Position numbers and translations under genes: made by a program
Shown: in pieces, positions 41,359 through 48,723 of the stretch
How the letters are laid out: the number at the start of each line of letters is the position of its first letter
Position numbering within the stretch: position 1 is the first letter of the stretch
Assembly (NCBI GenBank): GCA_021809425.1
Contig: JAKBAA010000015.1
Span: 1 to 49,292, forward strand
Origin: Actinomycetes bacterium
GTDB lineage: Bacteria > Actinomycetota > Acidimicrobiia > Acidimicrobiales > Bog-793
Length of the DNA stretch: 49,292 nt
Reading direction: 5' to 3'
The notes under the pieces: model-generated
Database searches by the model: none
Seen by the model: the letters and a program-made list of their open reading frames with translations, nothing else
What the model was told of the DNA's origin: nothing

Positions 41359-41375
41359 GTTAGCACCGTGTTAGG
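41359..41375 (+). promoter_or_regulatory. GTTAG-N6-GTTAGG direct repeat, copy 1
   Basis: GTTAGCACCGTGTTAGG, with ACGC two bases further on, starts 66 bases before the GTG of the first propeller/GH25-like gene. Two GTTAG units 11 bases apart lie on one face of the helix, the usual geometry for OmpR-family dimers. The same element occurs at 44035 and, inverted, at 47270. Confidence 0.75.
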
Positions 41376-41424
41376 CCACGCCGATCCCCTTTCGGGCGCC
41401 ACCCCGGATTTGCGAGGGTTGAGC

Positions 41425-43707
41425 GTGGCTGGAAACGGGAAGCACGCTCCGGTCGCGCGTGGGTGCGCGGCGGTCGGCTGGCCATCCCGGCGCTGGCGCC
41501 GCGTGCTGACGCTCGGGGCTGGGCTTGCCACGCTCCCGGCCGGCGTCGGAGCTGCCGGCGGTGTTGCCGCTGCGGCGGGCACCTCGCCCGCGCCGCTCGC
41601 CGCCCGCTCCGGCCCGGCGAGCGCCGCTGGTGGGACCTCGGGGACCCCGGGCACCTCGGGGACCTCGGGCACCACAGGCACCACGGTTGCCACGTCGAAC
41701 GGCGCTGCCGGCACCACAGGCACGACGGCGGGGACGGGCGGGCCCGCTGTTCCCGGCTCCTCTCCGGCGGGTACGAGCGGGATCACCGGCGGGATATCGA
41801 CGAGCACGGGACCCGTCTCGTCGGGTAGCTGCGTGCCGTCACCGGCGGCGGCGGCGGCGGCGAGCGGCGCCGCTACCTCGGGCGGCACCAGCGGCACGAC
41901 CGGCACCAGCGGCACCAGCGGCACCAGCGGCACCAGCGGCACCAGCGGCACCAGCGGCACCAGCGGCACCAGCGGCACCAGCGGCACGACCGGCACCAGC
42001 GGCACGACGGGAACCAGCGGGTCGGGGGTGGGCGGGAGTGCCCTGTCGGAGGTGACGGGGCCGTACGAGCTGGTGGAGTCGGACGGGGCGGTGGTCGGGG
42101 TCGGGGGCGGCGTGTCGCGTGGCGCCCTGCAGGTGCCGGCGGGCGTGACGGTCGTGGGGGCGGCGGCGGCGCCGGGCGGAGGGTACTGGCTGGTCGGCTC
42201 GAACGGGGTGGTGCACGCGTTCGGATCGGCGACGCGCTTCGGGACGCCGTGGGCTGGTAGCCCGGCGGCGGGGGCGGTCGGGATGGCGGCGACCCCGGAC
42301 GGGCGGGGCGCGTGGGTGGTGACGGGCTCGGGAGCGGTGGCGAGCTACGGGGACGCGCTGTCGTGCCCGGCTGTGGCGGCCGGGACGCTGTCGGGGCCGG
42401 TGGCGGGGATCGTGGGGACGCCGGACGGGGGCGGGTACTGGCTGTTCACGTCGAGCGGCCAGGTGGTTCCGTTCGGGGACGCGCTGGCGTTCGCCGGGGC
42501 GGCGACCGACGGGTCGGCGCTCGTCGGGATGGCGCCGACGGCCGACGGGAGGGGGTACTGGCTGACGTACGCCGACGGGTTCGTGGCTGCGGCGGGCGAC
42601 GCCGTGACGTACGGCTCGCTGCCGGCGGCGCCGTTGACGCCGGTGAGCGGGGTGGTGGCGGCGGCGAACGGCGAGGGATACCTGGTGGTGACCCAGGCCG
42701 GGCAGGTGACGGCGTTCGGCCAGGCGAGCTCGGAGGGCTCGCTCGGGGCACCCCCGCCGGGCGGGGTGACGGTGGTGGCGATCGTGCCGGCGACGTCCCC
42801 GGCGACCCCGACTCCGGCCCCGAGCCCGACGCCGGCCCCGACGCCGGCGCCATTGCCGCCGCTCGTGCCGCTGAAGGGGGATCCGTTCGCACACGGGTCG
42901 ATCGGGTACGACGTGAGCAACTTCCAGTGCAAGCGGCACGACCGAACGGTGCGCCAGGCGGCGCTGCCGAAGTCGACGGCGCTCACCGTGGTCGAGGTGG
43001 CCGGGTGGCTGGACGGGGCGACGAACTCGTGCCTGTCGTCGCTGCTCGGCTGGGCGAGCGCGGCGGCCACCCGGCACGACCCGGACAGCCTGTACCTGTT
43101 CCTGAACGCCCCGACGACCGCGCCGGGGGCGGTGCGCCAGGACGCCACCGGTCCAGCGGGGACGTGCGCACGGCTGGTGGGCGCGAGCCAGGCGGGGTGC
43201 CGGGCGTACAACTACGGCTACAACGGGGCGGTCCAGGCGATGCGGTACGCGGCGAGCCAGGGAGCGCGGCTGCCGCTGTGGTGGCTGGACGTCGAGGGGG
43301 GCCGCTCGAATGGCGAGTACGCCCAGTTCTCGGCCGGGAACTACTGGTCGACGAGCAAGGCGCTGAACGACCGGACGATCCAGGGGGCGATCGACGCGCT
43401 GCACAAGGCGAAGGAGACCGTGGGGCTGTACTCGTCGAGCATCCAGTACGCCAACATCGCCGGCAGCTACGTGCCGAGCGGGGGGCGGCTGCCGCTGTGG
43501 GTGGCCGGGGTGCCCTGGACGAGCCCCCCGTACACCGAGAAGGGGCTGCCGAGCCGGGCCATCCTGTCGGCGTGGTGCGCCGGCACGGCGCACTACGCCG
43601 GGTCGAAGCTGGCCGACCGGTTCGCCGGGGGGGTGCCGTGGCTGCTGCAGGAGACGCCGGGCAGCCTGCCGTCGCCATACGGGATCGACCCCGACTACGC
43701 CTGCTGA
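41425..43707 (+). CDS. secreted propeller-repeat / GH25-like TIM-barrel protein, paralogue 1
   Basis: A 760-residue exported protein. The signal/anchor is near residues 27-52 (VLTLGAGLATLPAGVGAAGG). A linker (about 55-205) is dominated by Gly-Thr-Ser repeats. Residues 210-455 contain five or six units of about 45 residues built on GGGYWLVGSNGVVHAFG, likely a beta-propeller. A Pro/Thr linker leads to the C-terminal domain (about 490-760): GYDVSNFQC, VVEVAGWLDG, LYLFLNAP, LWWLDVEGGRS (DxE like GH25 muramidases), TVGLYSSSIQY, PLWVAGVPW and a conserved end SPYGIDPDYAC. Six or more cysteines suggest disulfides. The GTG at 41425 has GAGGG six bases upstream. Muramidase activity is inference. Confidence 0.88.
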   Translation: MAGNGKHAPVARGCAAVGWPSRRWRRVLTLGAGLATLPAGVGAAGGVAAAAGTSPAPLAARSGPASAAGGTSGTPGTSGTSGTTGTTVATSNGAAGTTGTTAGTGGPAVPGSSPAGTSGITGGISTSTGPVSSGSCVPSPAAAAAASGAATSGGTSGTTGTSGTSGTSGTSGTSGTSGTSGTSGTSGTTGTSGTTGTSGSGVGGSALSEVTGPYELVESDGAVVGVGGGVSRGALQVPAGVTVVGAAAAPGGGYWLVGSNGVVHAFGSATRFGTPWAGSPAAGAVGMAATPDGRGAWVVTGSGAVASYGDALSCPAVAAGTLSGPVAGIVGTPDGGGYWLFTSSGQVVPFGDALAFAGAATDGSALVGMAPTADGRGYWLTYADGFVAAAGDAVTYGSLPAAPLTPVSGVVAAANGEGYLVVTQAGQVTAFGQASSEGSLGAPPPGGVTVVAIVPATSPATPTPAPSPTPAPTPAPLPPLVPLKGDPFAHGSIGYDVSNFQCKRHDRTVRQAALPKSTALTVVEVAGWLDGATNSCLSSLLGWASAAATRHDPDSLYLFLNAPTTAPGAVRQDATGPAGTCARLVGASQAGCRAYNYGYNGAVQAMRYAASQGARLPLWWLDVEGGRSNGEYAQFSAGNYWSTSKALNDRTIQGAIDALHKAKETVGLYSSSIQYANIAGSYVPSGGRLPLWVAGVPWTSPPYTEKGLPSRAILSAWCAGTAHYAGSKLADRFAGGVPWLLQETPGSLPSPYGIDPDYAC
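41884..42010 (+). repeat. (GGCACCAGC)n coding repeat, nine perfect copies
   Basis: Nine perfect tandem copies of GGCACCAGC (Gly-Thr-Ser) at 41902-41982, flanked by variant copies with ACG/ACC threonine codons. Length changes by slippage would keep the frame and only change the linker. Confidence 0.95.
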
Positions 43708-43716
43708 GCTTTCGCC

Positions 43717-43779
43717 GCCCGACGCCCGACGCCCGACGCCCGACGCCCGCCGCCCGCCGCCCGCCGCCCGCCGCCCGCC
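43717..43779. repeat. nine tandem 7-mers after paralogue 1
   Basis: GCCCGAC repeated four times (43717-43744), then GCCCGCC five times (43745-43779), starting ten bases after the stop codon. The 395-base gap 43708-44102 holds this repeat, two adjacent palindromes and the regulatory site at 44035; no gene was seen. Confidence 0.95.
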
Positions 43780-43946
43780 CGCCGGGCCGGCGGGTAGTAC
43801 AGCCGCGTACCCGCTCCCCCGCTCCCCCGCCCCGCGTCGGGCCGGCGGCAGGGGCGTTCGGAGCGCGCGCCGACCCGATGGTACGGGGCGGGTGCACGAA
43901 CGGCCCGGAGGTGCGCACGAAGAGGCCCGGCGGTAGCGGTGGTGGT

Positions 43947-43970
43947 GCAGGGCGCCCTGCCCGATCGGGC
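43947..43970. promoter_or_regulatory. two abutting perfect palindromes upstream of paralogue 2
   Basis: GCAGGGCGCCCTGC (43947-43960) and GCCCGATCGGGC (43959-43970) share two bases. They may be operators or alternative hairpins ending the first gene's transcript. Confidence 0.35.
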
Positions 43971-44034
43971 GGAAGCAAGGTTGCAGCTGGGATGCCAGAG
44001 ATGATGAGGGGTTCGAGGGGCCTGGGATGGCGCC

Positions 44035-44051
44035 GTTAGCGCTGTGTTAGG
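44035..44051 (+). promoter_or_regulatory. GTTAG-N6-GTTAGG direct repeat, copy 2
   Basis: GTTAGCGCTGTGTTAGG followed two bases on by ACGC, identical in layout to the site at 41359 and starting 68 bases before the GTG of paralogue 2. TATGCC about 10 bases downstream could be a -10. Confidence 0.75.
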
Positions 44052-44102
44052 TGACGCTCGTATGCCTTTACCGGCGTGGGCGGCACGCGAAAGGGTCGTG
44101 TC

Positions 44103-45971
44103 GTGCCATTTGCCAACCGCCCACGTCGGGAGCCGGCCCACCTTCTTCGGTGGGCCGGCGCGGCGCTCGCCGCCGGAGTGGGCGCGACGCTCGCCCTTGT
44201 GCCGCTGACGGCCGGGGTGGTGGGAGCGTCGCCGGTGGTCGGGGCCAACCCGCCACCGGTGCCGCCGGCCGGGACGGCGTCGACCCCGGTGGGGGCCGTG
44301 GGGACGTCGGGGCTGGGGACGTCGGGACCCGGTGGGGCGGTGGGCGCGGGAAGGGTGACGAACGCGTACCTGCTGGTCCAGTCGGACGGGGCGGTGCACG
44401 GGTTCGGGGGCGCCGCCGCGCTGCCGGGGACGTCGGGGAGGGTTGCGGCTCGGCGGATCGTGGGCGGGGCGGCGACGCCGGGCGGCGGCGGGTACTGGCT
44501 GCTGTCGGCGGTAGGGACGGTGGTCGGGTACGGCGACGCCGGGGCGTTCGGGGAGCCGGCGGCGGCGCGCCACCAGGGCCGGTACGTGGCCATGGCGGCG
44601 ACGCCGGACGGCGGGGGCTACTGGGCGGTGAGCGCCGGCGGGACGGTGGTGGCGGAGGGCGACGCCCGGTTCTTCGGGTCGGCGACGAGGGAGCACGTGG
44701 GCCACTCGGTGGTGGGCGTGACGCCGACGCCGGACGGGGGTGGGTACTGGCTGACGACGCGCCAGGGCGGGGTGTACCCGTTCGGGGACGCCCGGTGGCT
44801 GGGGACGACGAGCGGGCCGAGCCGGTCGCCGCTCGTCGGGCTGGCGCCGACGGCGGACGGGGGCGGGTACTGGCTGGCGTACGCCGACGGGACGGTGCTG
44901 GCGTTCGGGGACGCCCCGGCCGAGCCGTCGACGACGGCGGCGCCGTCGAGCCGGGTCGCCTCGATCGCCGGGTTGGCGAATGGTCGGGGGTACTGGCTGG
45001 CGACGGCGACCGGGACGGTGGCGGCGACCGGGCAGGCCGTGTCGCACGGCGGCCTCGCCGGGACGGGGGCGAGCTCGGTGGTGGCGGTGCTGGCGACGCG
45101 GGCGGTCGGCGGGCCGGGCAGCCCGGCACCGACACACCTCACCGGCGACCCGTACCGGAGGGGGTTCGTGGGCTACGACGTGAGCAACTGGCAGTGCGCC
45201 CAGAGGAGCCCGTCGCTCGCCTCGTCGAGCCTGCCGACGCGGGCGGGGTTCGCCGTGCTGCAGGTGGCCGGGTGGCTGGACAGCTCGGCCAACGGGTGCC
45301 TTGCGTCCGAGCTCGCCTGGTCGGCCCGGGCGGCGAGGGGCGGGCCGCAGGCGCTGTACCTGTTCGTGAACGCCCCGCCGTCGTCACCAGCTGCGGCCGG
45401 CCAGGACGCGACCGGGCCGGCCGGCCGGTGCGTGGCGGTGGTGGCAGCGGCCCGGGCGTCGTGCCGGGCGTACAACTACGGGTACAACGGGGCCACCCGG
45501 GCGGCGGCGTACGCCCGCTCCCAGGGTGCGACCGCGCCGCTGTGGTGGCTCGACGTCGAGGGGGGGCGTAGCTCGGGGGTGTACGGCACGCTGGCAGGCG
45601 GCGCCTACTGGTCGGTCTCGCCGCAGCTGAACGACCGGACGATCCAGGGGGCGCTCGACGCCCTGCGTGCCGGCGGGATCACCGTCGGGCTCTACTCGAC
45701 GAGCGTCCAGTACGCCCGGATCGCCGGCAGCTACGTGCCGTCGGGACCGCAGGTGCCGCTGTGGGTGGCCGGGGTCACCTGGACCAGCCCGCCGTACATC
45801 GAGAAGGGGCTGCCGCCGGCGTCGGTGCTGGCGTCGTGGTGTGCCGGGACGGCCCGCTACGCCGGGAGCCCGCGCACCGACGGGTTCGCCGGTGGGTCGA
45901 TCTGGTTGCTGCAGGAGACCCCGGGCAGCCTGCCGTCCCCGTATGGGATCGACCCCGACTACGCCTGCTGA
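44103..45971 (+). CDS. secreted propeller-repeat / GH25-like TIM-barrel protein, paralogue 2
   Basis: 622 residues, the same architecture as the gene upstream but with a short linker in place of the Gly-Thr-Ser repeat. A twin-Arg-like basic start (FANRPRREPAHLLRW) precedes the hydrophobic signal (AGAALAAGVGATLALVPLTAG). Propeller units such as GGGYWLLSAVGTVVGYGDAG and DGGGYWLTTRQGGVYPFGD span about 80-345. The C-terminal GH25-like domain (about 355-622) repeats GYDVSNWQC, VLQVAGWLD, LWWLDVEGGRS, TVGLYSTSVQY and ends SPYGIDPDYAC. The GTG at 44103 has AAAGGG about seven bases upstream. Likely arose by tandem duplication followed by linker divergence. Confidence 0.88.
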   Translation: MPFANRPRREPAHLLRWAGAALAAGVGATLALVPLTAGVVGASPVVGANPPPVPPAGTASTPVGAVGTSGLGTSGPGGAVGAGRVTNAYLLVQSDGAVHGFGGAAALPGTSGRVAARRIVGGAATPGGGGYWLLSAVGTVVGYGDAGAFGEPAAARHQGRYVAMAATPDGGGYWAVSAGGTVVAEGDARFFGSATREHVGHSVVGVTPTPDGGGYWLTTRQGGVYPFGDARWLGTTSGPSRSPLVGLAPTADGGGYWLAYADGTVLAFGDAPAEPSTTAAPSSRVASIAGLANGRGYWLATATGTVAATGQAVSHGGLAGTGASSVVAVLATRAVGGPGSPAPTHLTGDPYRRGFVGYDVSNWQCAQRSPSLASSSLPTRAGFAVLQVAGWLDSSANGCLASELAWSARAARGGPQALYLFVNAPPSSPAAAGQDATGPAGRCVAVVAAARASCRAYNYGYNGATRAAAYARSQGATAPLWWLDVEGGRSSGVYGTLAGGAYWSVSPQLNDRTIQGALDALRAGGITVGLYSTSVQYARIAGSYVPSGPQVPLWVAGVTWTSPPYIEKGLPPASVLASWCAGTARYAGSPRTDGFAGGSIWLLQETPGSLPSPYGIDPDYAC

Positions 45972-46098
45972 ACCGGGGTGCCTGCTGAACCGGGGTGCCT
46001 GCTGAACCGGGGTGCCTGCTGAACCGGGTTGCCCGCGGAACCGGGGTGCCTGCGGAGCCGGGGTGCCCGCGGAACCGGGGTGCCCGTGCACCGGGTGC
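45965..46098. repeat. 17-bp tandem repeat covering the stop codon of paralogue 2
   Basis: About seven and a half copies of CTGCTGAACCGGGGTGC. The first three (45965-46015) are perfect; later ones drift to CCGCGGAACC variants. The gene's TGA (45969-45971) is in copy one. Because 17 is not a multiple of three, copies one to three place TGA in all three frames. Confidence 0.95.
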
Positions 46099-46128
46099 GG
46101 GGCCGTACCGGCGTCGGGGTGGGTGAGG

Positions 46129-47220
46129 TCAGCGGGCGGTCGAGCCGGCGGGCGGGAGGGAGAGGGCTCGGGCGAAGGCGGCGGCGATGGAGGTGTAGCC
46201 GGCGGTGGTGGGGTGGACGTTGCCGGCCAGGCTGCCGGGGGCGGTGGTGGTGCACATCCAGGTGAGGCGGCAGATGGTGGCGACGTCCTTCGGGAGGGTG
46301 TGGCCGCGGTAGCGCTCGAGGGGGAGGACGGCGCCGGTCGAGAAGGCGGAGGCGACGTGGGCGACGAGGACGCCGGCGTGGCGGTAGAGGGCGGTCAGGG
46401 CGGCGTTGACGGCCCGCAGGCCGCCGAGCGAGCCGGCGGCGAGGAGGTCGCCACGCCACCCGCCGGGGTGGTCGGCGAGGGCGAGGAAGGGGTCGTAGTA
46501 GGTCATGGCGACCAGCCGGGCGCCGGGGTCGTCGGCACGGAGGGCCGAGCGGAGGCGGGCGAGGATGGCGGGGAGGCGGTCGGCGAGGGTGAGCGGGACG
46601 CGGGCGAGGCAGGCGGTGTCGAGGGTGGTGCCGTGGACGCAGGCGTCGACGTCGTTGGCGCCGAGGTCGAAGGTGACGAGGGCGACCTGACCGCGGTGGG
46701 CGGCGAGCTCGGCGAGGGCGGCGTCGAGCTGGTTGGAGGTGTGGGTCATCGCCTCGTAGGCACGCCGGCAGGCAGCCTGGGCGGGGCGGCCGGTGAAGGA
46801 GGCGGTGGTCTCGCCGGGGCAGCCCAGGTCGACGAGGCGGAGGTGGGCGCGCTGGGCGAGGTCGGCGGCGTAGCCACCCGGGTAGCCGGCATCGGGCAGG
46901 CCGGTGGCCGGATCGACCGGTGGCGGACGGTAGCCGTCGGTGGGCTGGTAGCCGGCGGCGAGCGAGTCGCCGAGGGCGAGCAAGAGGTGCCCACCGCCGG
47001 TGCCGGCCGCTCGGGCCCCGCTGGCTTGGGCCCCGCTGGCTTGGGCCCCGGTCCTGGCCCCGCCCGATGTGGCGGCCGAGTACGGGGCAGCCGCCGAGGT
47101 CGGTGCCGGCGAGGTCGAGGCGCTGGCGACGGTGGCGGCCGAGAGGAGGAGGCCGGCGGTGGCGAGGCCGGCAAGGAGGCGGCGGGCCGGTCGGGCCGGG
47201 CGCCACGGTGCGTGGGTCAT
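46129..47220 (-). CDS. secreted SGNH/GDSL-family hydrolase
   Basis: A 363-residue exported serine hydrolase (esterase/lipase or peptidoglycan/sugar deacetylase-like). The signal peptide is at residues 1-34 (RRLLAGLATAGLLLSAATVA), followed by a Ser/Ala/Gly-rich linker. The catalytic Ser is in LLLALGDSLAAGY. Block II is DLGCPGETT, block III FDLGANDVDAC, and block V is an Asp/His-type NVHPTTAGY. Several cysteines could form disulfides. The ATG at 47220 follows a leader of about 45 bases after the GTTAG-type repeat shared with the two propeller/GH25-like genes. Confidence 0.9.
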   Translation of the reverse strand: MTHAPWRPARPARRLLAGLATAGLLLSAATVASASTSPAPTSAAAPYSAATSGGARTGAQASGAQASGARAAGTGGGHLLLALGDSLAAGYQPTDGYRPPPVDPATGLPDAGYPGGYAADLAQRAHLRLVDLGCPGETTASFTGRPAQAACRRAYEAMTHTSNQLDAALAELAAHRGQVALVTFDLGANDVDACVHGTTLDTACLARVPLTLADRLPAILARLRSALRADDPGARLVAMTYYDPFLALADHPGGWRGDLLAAGSLGGLRAVNAALTALYRHAGVLVAHVASAFSTGAVLPLERYRGHTLPKDVATICRLTWMCTTTAPGSLAGNVHPTTAGYTSIAAAFARALSLPPAGSTAR

Positions 47221-47269
47221 GGAAGAGCGTTGCCGGTCGGCGGCCCGGGGTGGCGCGCGCGCCGGGTTC

Positions 47270-47286
47270 CCTCACGGTTCCCTAAC
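47270..47286 (-). promoter_or_regulatory. GTTAG-N6-GTGAGG direct repeat, copy 3 (minus strand)
   Basis: On the minus strand GTTAGGGAACCGTGAGG starts 66 bases before the SGNH hydrolase ATG, the same position as copies 1 and 2. It extends to two imperfect 11-mers (GTTAGGGAACC / GTGAGGGAACC). The rest of the 304-base gap 47221-47524 holds no gene; its right part should carry the promoter of the sulfoquinovose gene, which I could not pinpoint. Confidence 0.65.
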
Positions 47287-47524
47287 CGGTGGCCGACGTG
47301 GCCGACGTGGCCCGGGTGGCTGATGTGGCCGGTGGAGGCGACGGACGGCGTGACCGGCCCCGGGGTGAGGGCGCGGGGGCGGCGGGCCGACGGGCAAGCG
47401 TCGAGGTGCAAGACTAGGAGGGCGCGCCGGGAGCGTGGCGCGGTGTGGCACTGGGCGCTCCGTCTCGTCGGTGGGTGCCCCAGCCGTCGACCCTGGCCGC
47501 CGGCCGGGAAGGAGCAGTTGGCAG

Positions 47525-48700
47525 ATGCGCGTAGTGATCCTCGGCGGCGACGGCTTCTGTGGTTGGCCGACCGCCCTGCACCTGTCCGACCAGGGGCACG
47601 AGGTGGTCATCGTCGACAACCTGTCCCGGCGCAACATCGACAACGAGCTCGAGGTGACGTCGCTGACGCCGATCTCGCCGATGAGCGTTCGGCTGAAGGC
47701 GTGGAAGGAGCTGACGGGCAAGGAGATCGGGTTCCAGCGCTTCGACGTGGCCGAGCACTACCACCGGCTGCTGTCGTTGCTGGTGGAGTGGCAGCCGGAC
47801 GTGGTGGTGCACTTCGCCGAGCAGCGGGCGGCGCCGTACTCGATGAAGAGCTCGTGGCACAAGCGGTACACGGTGACGAACAACCTGAACGCCACGAACA
47901 ACCTGCTGGCGGCGATCGTGGAGTCGGGCCAGGACATCGCCGTGGTGCACCTGGGGACGATGGGGGTGTACGGGTACGGGACGGCCGGGATGAAGATCCC
48001 GGAGGGGTACCTGCGGGTGAAGCTCGAGACCGACGAGGGCGAGACGATCGAGCAGGAGATCCTGTACCCGCCGAACCCGGGGTCGATCTACCACATGACG
48101 AAGACGCAGGACCAGCTGCTGTTCGCCTACTACGCGAAGAACGACAAGCTGCGGATCACGGACCTGCACCAGGGGATCGTGTGGGGGACCCAGACGGAGC
48201 AGACCAAGCTGGACGAGCGGCTGATCAACCGGTTCGACTACGACGGGGACTACGGGACGGTGCTCAACCGGTTCCTGATGCAGGCGGCGGTCAACTACCC
48301 GCTGACGGTGCACGGGACGGGTGGGCAGACGCGGGCGTTCATCAACATCCAGGACACCGTCCGGTGCGTCGAGCTGGCGATCGAGACGCCGCCGGAGCGG
48401 GGCCAGCGGGTGCGGATCCTGAACCAGATGACCGAGACGCACCGGGTGCGCGATCTGGCAGCGCTCGTGTCGCGCCTGACGGGGGCGCCGGTGGACCACG
48501 TGGACAACCCGCGCAACGAGGACGCCGAGAACGAGCTGTACGTGGAGAACCGCCAGCTGCTCGGGCTCGGCCTGAAGCCGATCACGCTGGAGGAGGGGCT
48601 GCTGCAGGAGGTCACCGAGATCGCCGGCAAGTACGCCTACCGGTGCGACCTGGACAAGATCCCGTGCCGGTCGCTGTGGCGGTCGGCGGGCACGCCGTGA
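47525..48700 (+). CDS. sqdB: UDP-sulfoquinovose synthase
   Basis: Converts UDP-glucose and sulfite to UDP-sulfoquinovose, the head-group donor of the sulfolipid SQDG or of sulfoquinovose-containing glycans. A 391-residue extended SDR with the NAD loop ILGGDGFCGWPTALHLS at the N-terminus, NLSRRNIDNELEVTSLTPI, HFAEQRAAPYSM, catalytic Thr145 in LGTMGVYGY, Tyr189 and Lys193 in SIYHMTK, and HQGIVWGTQT. All are diagnostic of SQD1/SqdB. The ATG at 47525 has AAGGAG about ten bases upstream. No sulfolipid glycosyltransferase is in the window. Plant-type SQD1 length without a transit peptide. Confidence 0.95.
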   Translation: MRVVILGGDGFCGWPTALHLSDQGHEVVIVDNLSRRNIDNELEVTSLTPISPMSVRLKAWKELTGKEIGFQRFDVAEHYHRLLSLLVEWQPDVVVHFAEQRAAPYSMKSSWHKRYTVTNNLNATNNLLAAIVESGQDIAVVHLGTMGVYGYGTAGMKIPEGYLRVKLETDEGETIEQEILYPPNPGSIYHMTKTQDQLLFAYYAKNDKLRITDLHQGIVWGTQTEQTKLDERLINRFDYDGDYGTVLNRFLMQAAVNYPLTVHGTGGQTRAFINIQDTVRCVELAIETPPERGQRVRILNQMTETHRVRDLAALVSRLTGAPVDHVDNPRNEDAENELYVENRQLLGLGLKPITLEEGLLQEVTEIAGKYAYRCDLDKIPCRSLWRSAGTP

Positions 48701-48723
48701 CGGGCGTACCGGGGTAGGGCCTG

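Noticed and set aside
41884..42010. CRISPR-like array
   Set aside because: The units are 9 bp without spacers, in frame within a secreted protein.
45965..46098. CRISPR array or attachment site
   Set aside because: Head-to-tail 17-bp copies with no spacers and gradual decay; no integrase or cas gene nearby.
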